Source of the DNA: Allohahella sp002354735
Lineage (GTDB): Bacteria; Pseudomonadota; Gammaproteobacteria; Pseudomonadales; Oleiphilaceae
Assembly: GCF_047946665.1 (NCBI RefSeq)
Contig: NZ_CP172312.1
Span: forward strand, 2,604,001 to 2,668,000
Direction of reading: 5' to 3'
DNA length: 64,000 nt
The notes under the pieces are model-generated. The model did no database searches and was not told the DNA's origin. It was given only the letters and a program-made list of their open reading frames with translations. How positions within the stretch are numbered: position 1 is the first letter of the stretch; every line of letters starts with the position of its first letter. A program made the position numbers and the translations under genes. Shown one piece after another: positions 60,139-64,000 of the stretch.

Positions 60139-62031
60139 CTACTGACCGCGCAAGAACAGGTTATCCAGTGCGTTCATGCTTAGCTGCACCCATGTGGGTC
60201 TACCATGGTTGCATTGGCCGCTGCGTTCGGTCGCCTCCATGCTGCGCAACAATGCGTTCATTTCGTCCAGCGTAAGCCTGCGGTTCGCTCTGACCGAGCC
60301 ATGACAGGCCATCGTGGACAGCAGTCGATCCCGAAGAGCTTCAATCCGGCTGCTTTGCTGATACTGCACCAGATCATCGGCGAGGCCTCTGAGCAGTTTC
60401 TCATGATTGCCTCGACGAAGAACCGCCGGTACTTCCCGCAGCACAATGCTCTCGGCAGAAGCCAGTGTATACACCAGTCCGAACGCTTCGAGCTCGCTTC
60501 TAAATTCATCAAGGGCAGCAACTTCAAGACTGGAGAGTCGCAGCGAAAACGGCACCAACAGCGCTTGTCGGGGCAATTCGACCTGAGCATCAGCTTTCTG
60601 CTTGAGCCCCTCATAAATGATTCGCTCATGTGCCGCATGCATGTCTACGATCACCAGGCCTCGCGAATTCTGTGCAAGGATGAATACACCGTGCACCTGA
60701 GCCAGCGCCATACCGAGCGGCAGGCTTTCATGAGCGGCATAAGATGACTCAAGCGACGAACTCACCTCGGTGGGTGTGCGCAGATTCTGATAAAGCTCCA
60801 GCCACTCAGCCGGTCGTCCAGCAGGAGCCGGCTCGGCTATGAACCGACCCGGGCTGTCGGTCGAGGAGTTGTACGCCGACTGCGATGGTTGACCGAACAG
60901 CGACTGGCTGGGCTTGAATATTTCCGACCTCACCGTAGCCTGTGGCTGGGCAGATCGATAATCCGGCCCAGCTTCACCCGCCCGGCTCGAATCTTCGTCA
61001 ATGCCCGCTTCATCGCCGGTGGACTCTGCGCTCAGGCCTGCCCTGGTCTCTGCCAGCGCTCGATGCAAACTACGAAACAGGAAGTCGTGGATCATCCTGG
61101 TTTCCCGGAAGCGTACCTCGTGCTTCGTGGGATGCACGTTTACGTCGACCGCAGATGGATCCAGCTCCAGGTAAAGTACATAGGCCGGATGTCTGCCGTG
61201 AAATAGCACATCGCGGTAAGCCTGGCGAATCGCATGACTGACCAGCCGATCCCGGACCACCCGACCATTGACGAAGAAATACTGTAAGTCAGCACGGCTG
61301 CGGGAAAACGTCGGCTTCGCCACCCACCCACGCAGTGACAGGCCTGAGCCGTACTCGTCGATGTTCAAGGCACTCTCGACGAACTCCTCATTACAAAGCT
61401 GGCTGAGCCTGCGGCGTCGCGTATCGTCACAGTTAGCGGCTCTGACCGAAAATTGCGTCTTGCCATTATGCTTCAGTTCAAAGCCAATCAGCGGACGTGA
61501 CAGGGCCTGTTGCCGAAGTGCTTCATCGATGTGTCCGAACTCGGTCTTCTCGGTGCGCAGAAATTTCCGGCGAGCCGGCGTGTTATAGAACAGATCCCTG
61601 ATCTCGACCGTCGTACCCCTGGCACGCGAGGCGGGGCGAGGCTCTGCACTGCCTGCTGTAAGACACCATGCAATGTCACCCTCGTCGGTCTTCGAAGTCA
61701 ATGTGGTCCGCGCGACCGAACTGATACTCGCCAGCGCTTCCCCCCTGAACCCCAATGTCGCCACAGCCTCGAGATCCGAGAGCTCGGCAATTTTGCTGGT
61801 AGCGTGCGGTAGAAGTGCCATCGGCAGGTCTTCGCGGGACATGCCGATACCGTCGTCGCTCACCTGTATGAGCCGGATGCCACCATCCTCAATATCCACT
61901 GTGACTTGTCGCGCGCCGGCATCCAGTGCATTTTCGACCAGCTCCTTGACTACGGATGCTGGCCGCTCGACGACTTCGCCAGCGGCAATCTGGTTGGCAA
62001 GAACGACACTGAGCTGTTTTATTGAAGACAT
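60139..62031 (-). CDS. mutL: DNA mismatch repair protein MutL
   Basis: I chose ATG 62031 (MSSIKQLSVVLANQIAAGEV, 630 residues); the frame is open to 62136. GHL ATPase motifs are intact: ELVENALDAGA, SDDGIGM, and GFRGEALASISSV, then FYNTPARRKFL. A variable Ser/Pro-rich linker runs from about 330 to 430. The C-terminal dimer domain has MACHGSVRANRRLTLDEM and GQCNHGRPTWVQL. It couples MutS to strand excision. It is normally followed closely by miaA in this group; here an RND operon and an unknown gene lie between. Confidence 0.96.
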   Translation of the reverse strand: MSSIKQLSVVLANQIAAGEVVERPASVVKELVENALDAGARQVTVDIEDGGIRLIQVSDDGIGMSREDLPMALLPHATSKIAELSDLEAVATLGFRGEALASISSVARTTLTSKTDEGDIAWCLTAGSAEPRPASRARGTTVEIRDLFYNTPARRKFLRTEKTEFGHIDEALRQQALSRPLIGFELKHNGKTQFSVRAANCDDTRRRRLSQLCNEEFVESALNIDEYGSGLSLRGWVAKPTFSRSRADLQYFFVNGRVVRDRLVSHAIRQAYRDVLFHGRHPAYVLYLELDPSAVDVNVHPTKHEVRFRETRMIHDFLFRSLHRALAETRAGLSAESTGDEAGIDEDSSRAGEAGPDYRSAQPQATVRSEIFKPSQSLFGQPSQSAYNSSTDSPGRFIAEPAPAGRPAEWLELYQNLRTPTEVSSSLESSYAAHESLPLGMALAQVHGVFILAQNSRGLVIVDMHAAHERIIYEGLKQKADAQVELPRQALLVPFSLRLSSLEVAALDEFRSELEAFGLVYTLASAESIVLREVPAVLRRGNHEKLLRGLADDLVQYQQSSRIEALRDRLLSTMACHGSVRANRRLTLDEMNALLRSMEATERSGQCNHGRPTWVQLSMNALDNLFLRGQ

Positions 62032-62216
62032 AGCAAAGGTTTTACGCGATGAAGGATTGATGCGTGCAAGGAAAGATTCTCGGGAATTTCCCATAACGAT
62101 CTGCAAAACTTTGCCCCAGTGCAAGTTTTTTTGCATGGATCATCGTAAGATGGCGAGCCTGACCTGCCGCTCTGCTGCACATTGCAGCGACTGCAGGTCA
62201 CCAGATTCACAAGTAC

Positions 62217-63161
62217 ATGCGGATAACTGATCATTTGATGGTTGCAGCTGATTTCACCCGCGCAGGGTCTACAACAACAACGCCTTCCAGTCGCCGTATC
62301 GTTTCCGTCCTGCGCATTACAACGCTCGTTCTGGCGTGTTCGCTTCTGAGTGGCTGCCCCACTATCTATCTGGCTTTCGAAAAACATGCCGGCACATTCC
62401 TTGTCGCTGTCGACGGCCCGCAATTCGTGCACATCCCTGACACCGATTGGGACAGCCGCAAAAATGCCATGGTTTATTTCTATCGGCCGGCCAGTCGCTG
62501 GTCGCTCGAGGAAATCGACGCACCATCCATATTTATCGACGATCGGCGCTACTTCAGCATGCGTGGTAGCGGCTTCACCTGGCTGGAGATGGCTCCAGGC
62601 GTCCGCCGGGTCACCGTTCGGCGACCGATAGGATTGCTGCTGGGATTTGAAGGTATTGGCGACTTCGCGCTGAGTAAGCCTGTGGATGCCGAGTTCGAAG
62701 TGGAAGCTGGTAAGGTGTACTACTTCAGATACTCGGAAATCGACAAGCCTTCGAAGAGAAATCCTGACCTGCCACCAGACAGTCTCCTCGGTGAAGGTGA
62801 CCTACAACTGGTGAGTGGCGAAGTCGCTTTCGAGGAGATCGTCGACACTCGCTTGATTACCAACAAGCCACCGCTCGGCAAGATTGATGCGCCGAGGTCA
62901 ATCGTGCAGCTGAATATTCAGGATTCTTTCGCAAAAGAGCGTCAGCAACTGATGGCGCAGCGCGAAGAGGAGCTGGAAGAGCTTAAGGCGGAGGGCCACT
63001 GGCGTCCAGCACCCTGGTACAAGCCCTTTGCTGCCGGCAGCCCTACCAAGCGGGTGGAGGCCGACAAGGCCCTGCGTAAACTGGACAAGGAAGTAGCTGA
63101 ATATGAGCGCTCTCTGGCCGCTTCGGAAAAAGACGACAAGAAGTGGTATTGGCCCTTCTGA
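62217..63161 (+). CDS. Lipoprotein with DUF2846-like domain
   Basis: The product has 314 residues from ATG 62217; ATG 62238 is an alternative. The signal helix ends in a lipobox (ACSLLSGC, Cys47), so about 25 residues before the helix are unusual and the true start may be later. The middle domain (NAMVYFYRPASRWSLEEIDAPSIFID, FTWLEMAPGVRRVTVRRP, GKVYYFRYSEID) resembles DUF2846. The C-terminal third is charged and helical. It is probably an outer-membrane or periplasmic lipoprotein. The function is unknown. Confidence 0.78.
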   Translation: MRITDHLMVAADFTRAGSTTTTPSSRRIVSVLRITTLVLACSLLSGCPTIYLAFEKHAGTFLVAVDGPQFVHIPDTDWDSRKNAMVYFYRPASRWSLEEIDAPSIFIDDRRYFSMRGSGFTWLEMAPGVRRVTVRRPIGLLLGFEGIGDFALSKPVDAEFEVEAGKVYYFRYSEIDKPSKRNPDLPPDSLLGEGDLQLVSGEVAFEEIVDTRLITNKPPLGKIDAPRSIVQLNIQDSFAKERQQLMAQREEELEELKAEGHWRPAPWYKPFAAGSPTKRVEADKALRKLDKEVAEYERSLAASEKDDKKWYWPF

Positions 63162-63180
63162 CGCTAGCGGCGCAGTGATA

Positions 63181-63207
63181 CCGGTCTGCGAGTGGAACGC
63201 AGACCGG
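63181..63207. other. Strong hairpin between convergent genes
   Basis: CCGGTCTGCG/CGCAGACCGG forms a perfect 10-bp G/C-rich stem with a 7-nt loop. It lies between the stops of the lipoprotein gene and dps. There is no T tract on either side, so it is not a classic intrinsic terminator. It may protect both 3' ends. Confidence 0.6.
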
Positions 63208-63219
63208 ACCGACGCTGTG

Positions 63220-63714
63220 TTACTTACTCAGAAGGCTGGTTAGCATCCAGGCAGCTTCTTCGTGCGCGCCTATTCGCGACGTCAGAAGATCAGCCGTGAA
63301 TACGTCGTCGTGCTTGTCGGCCTCTTCAACTGCCTTGCGCATCTGCTCCGAAAGCTTGTGGTGATCAGCAGCTAGCTCCTTGATCATGTCTTCCGCACTC
63401 GGTAAGCCAGACACATCCTCGACCACGCTGTTTTGCATGTAGCTGGTCAGACCAACCGGTGTCGGAAAACCCAGGGCCCTGACCCGCTCTGCGATCTCAT
63501 CGATGGCAGCTGCGATATCCTGATACTGCTCGTCCGTTAGTTTGTGAACGGCATAGAAGAGCGGGCCTACCACGTTCCAGTGATAGGCGTGAATCTTGTG
63601 ATACAGCACGTACGAAGTGGCGAGAACTTCGCCAAGGCGCTTGCTCAGTGCCTTGCGGTCATCACGGTTCACGGCACTCTTGATTTCTGTTTCCTTGGTC
63701 GCCTGATTAGCCAT
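63220..63714 (-). CDS. dps: Dps-family DNA-binding ferritin-like protein
   Basis: The product has 164 residues, normal for Dps. The inter-subunit ferroxidase ligands are in register: His45 (AYHWNVVG), His57 (AVHKLTDEQ), Asp72 and Glu76 (IDEIAERVRALG), with the usual spacing of 12, 15 and 4. The N-terminal tail is Lys/Arg/Glu-rich and could contact DNA. It oxidises Fe(II) with hydrogen peroxide and stores iron as a 12-mer, protecting DNA. It is a single-gene unit. No clear OxyR or Fur site is seen just upstream. Confidence 0.94.
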   Translation of the reverse strand: MANQATKETEIKSAVNRDDRKALSKRLGEVLATSYVLYHKIHAYHWNVVGPLFYAVHKLTDEQYQDIAAAIDEIAERVRALGFPTPVGLTSYMQNSVVEDVSGLPSAEDMIKELAADHHKLSEQMRKAVEEADKHDDVFTADLLTSRIGAHEEAAWMLTSLLSK

Positions 63715-63843
63715 TAACTTCTCCTCTTGCGGTTCTGGCCTTGATAGCCAACTGAATTACCTGAGGAGATATACGGTGATTTCAGCAGGAGATATCACCG
63801 CCGAATACCCGTCCGCTTAAACGGGTCAAGCTAACTGGCCGAC

Positions 63844-64000
63844 TTACTCCTGAGCTGCGACAGCTGGCGTATTATCGAGGCGCCGCAAGGTTGTCGCCTT
63901 CAGCGGGTCGAGCGATTCCTTTCCATTGCGAATTTCAAAATGAAGATTGGTACTGGTGGCGAGCCCACTGCGGCCGACTTCGCCAACCTTGTCACCCTGC
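63844..64000 (-). CDS. M23-family peptidase, C-terminal end only
   Basis: The last 51 residues are visible, running off the right edge: QGDKVGEVGRSGLATSTNLH, then FEIRNGKESLDPLKATTL and a tail ending AVAAQE. The LHFEIRNGKESLDP block is the second metal motif and C-terminal strand of LytM/M23 endopeptidase-type domains (NlpD/EnvC-like). The stop is TAA at 63844-63846. Family membership is clear; which member it is cannot be told. Confidence 0.8.
   Translation of the reverse strand, partial: QGDKVGEVGRSGLATSTNLHFEIRNGKESLDPLKATTLRRLDNTPAVAAQE

Overview
The window reads as chromosomal DNA of a flagellated, Gram-negative gammaproteobacterium of the Pseudomonadales/marine type. The evidence is the gene order flhA-flhF-fleN-fliA-cheYZAB-motCD-parA-cheW-cheW-DUF2802, the block mutL ... 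miaA-hfq-hflX-hflK-hflC-hisZ-purA, a C1:A72 initiator tRNA, RND pumps, a Pqi transport locus and a glnK-type PII gene. Species-level naming is not possible from the sequence alone. Gene density is high. I see no rRNA, insertion sequence, prophage or CRISPR array.

Layout. (1) 1-11.3 kb is accessory metabolism and efflux: a cut-off FAD oxidase of the alkyl-DHAP-synthase type, an AraC regulator, an alpha-methylacyl-CoA racemase-like CoA-transferase III protein, a GbsR-MFP-RND operon with ATGA overlaps, a second AraC regulator and an AI-2E-family permease. (2) 11.3-17.1 kb holds a diguanylate cyclase, initiator tRNA-fMet with a clear promoter and terminator, a membrane-anchored alpha/beta hydrolase, small exported proteins, a TonB-like protein and a DUF4398/OmpA lipoprotein pair. 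(3) 17.4-27.1 kb holds a TetR/flavin-monooxygenase divergon with repeated palindromes, MATE, a DUF1338 (HglS-like) enzyme, an M23 lipoprotein, a HAD phosphatase, a porin plus PstS-like operon behind an operator-like palindrome, glnK and a PNPOx-like protein. (4) 27.2-41.8 kb is the flagellar/chemotaxis locus on the minus strand, running from flhA (with a sigma-54-type promoter) to DUF2802. (5) 41.8-46.3 kb is a coupled diguanylate cyclase-pqiA-pqiA-pqiB operon. (6) 46.5-62 kb is the purA...mutL housekeeping block, interrupted between miaA and mutL by an RND pump operon and an unrecognised gene under a Fur-box promoter. (7) 62.2-64 kb holds a DUF2846-like lipoprotein, dps and the end of an M23 peptidase gene.

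How the parts work together. The chemotaxis block encodes a full CheA-CheW-CheY-CheZ-CheB relay. FlhF/FleN set polar flagellar number and place, ParC/ParP-like proteins would place the array at the pole, and MotC/MotD form a stator. CheR and receptors are not in the window. Two diguanylate cyclases could feed c-di-GMP into motility or envelope control. The most unusual signals are four short acidic motifs in CheA that resemble the CheY-binding tail of CheZ and sit where a P2 domain would be, and a well-formed Fur-box promoter driving an unrecognised 206-residue protein inside the mutL-miaA junction.
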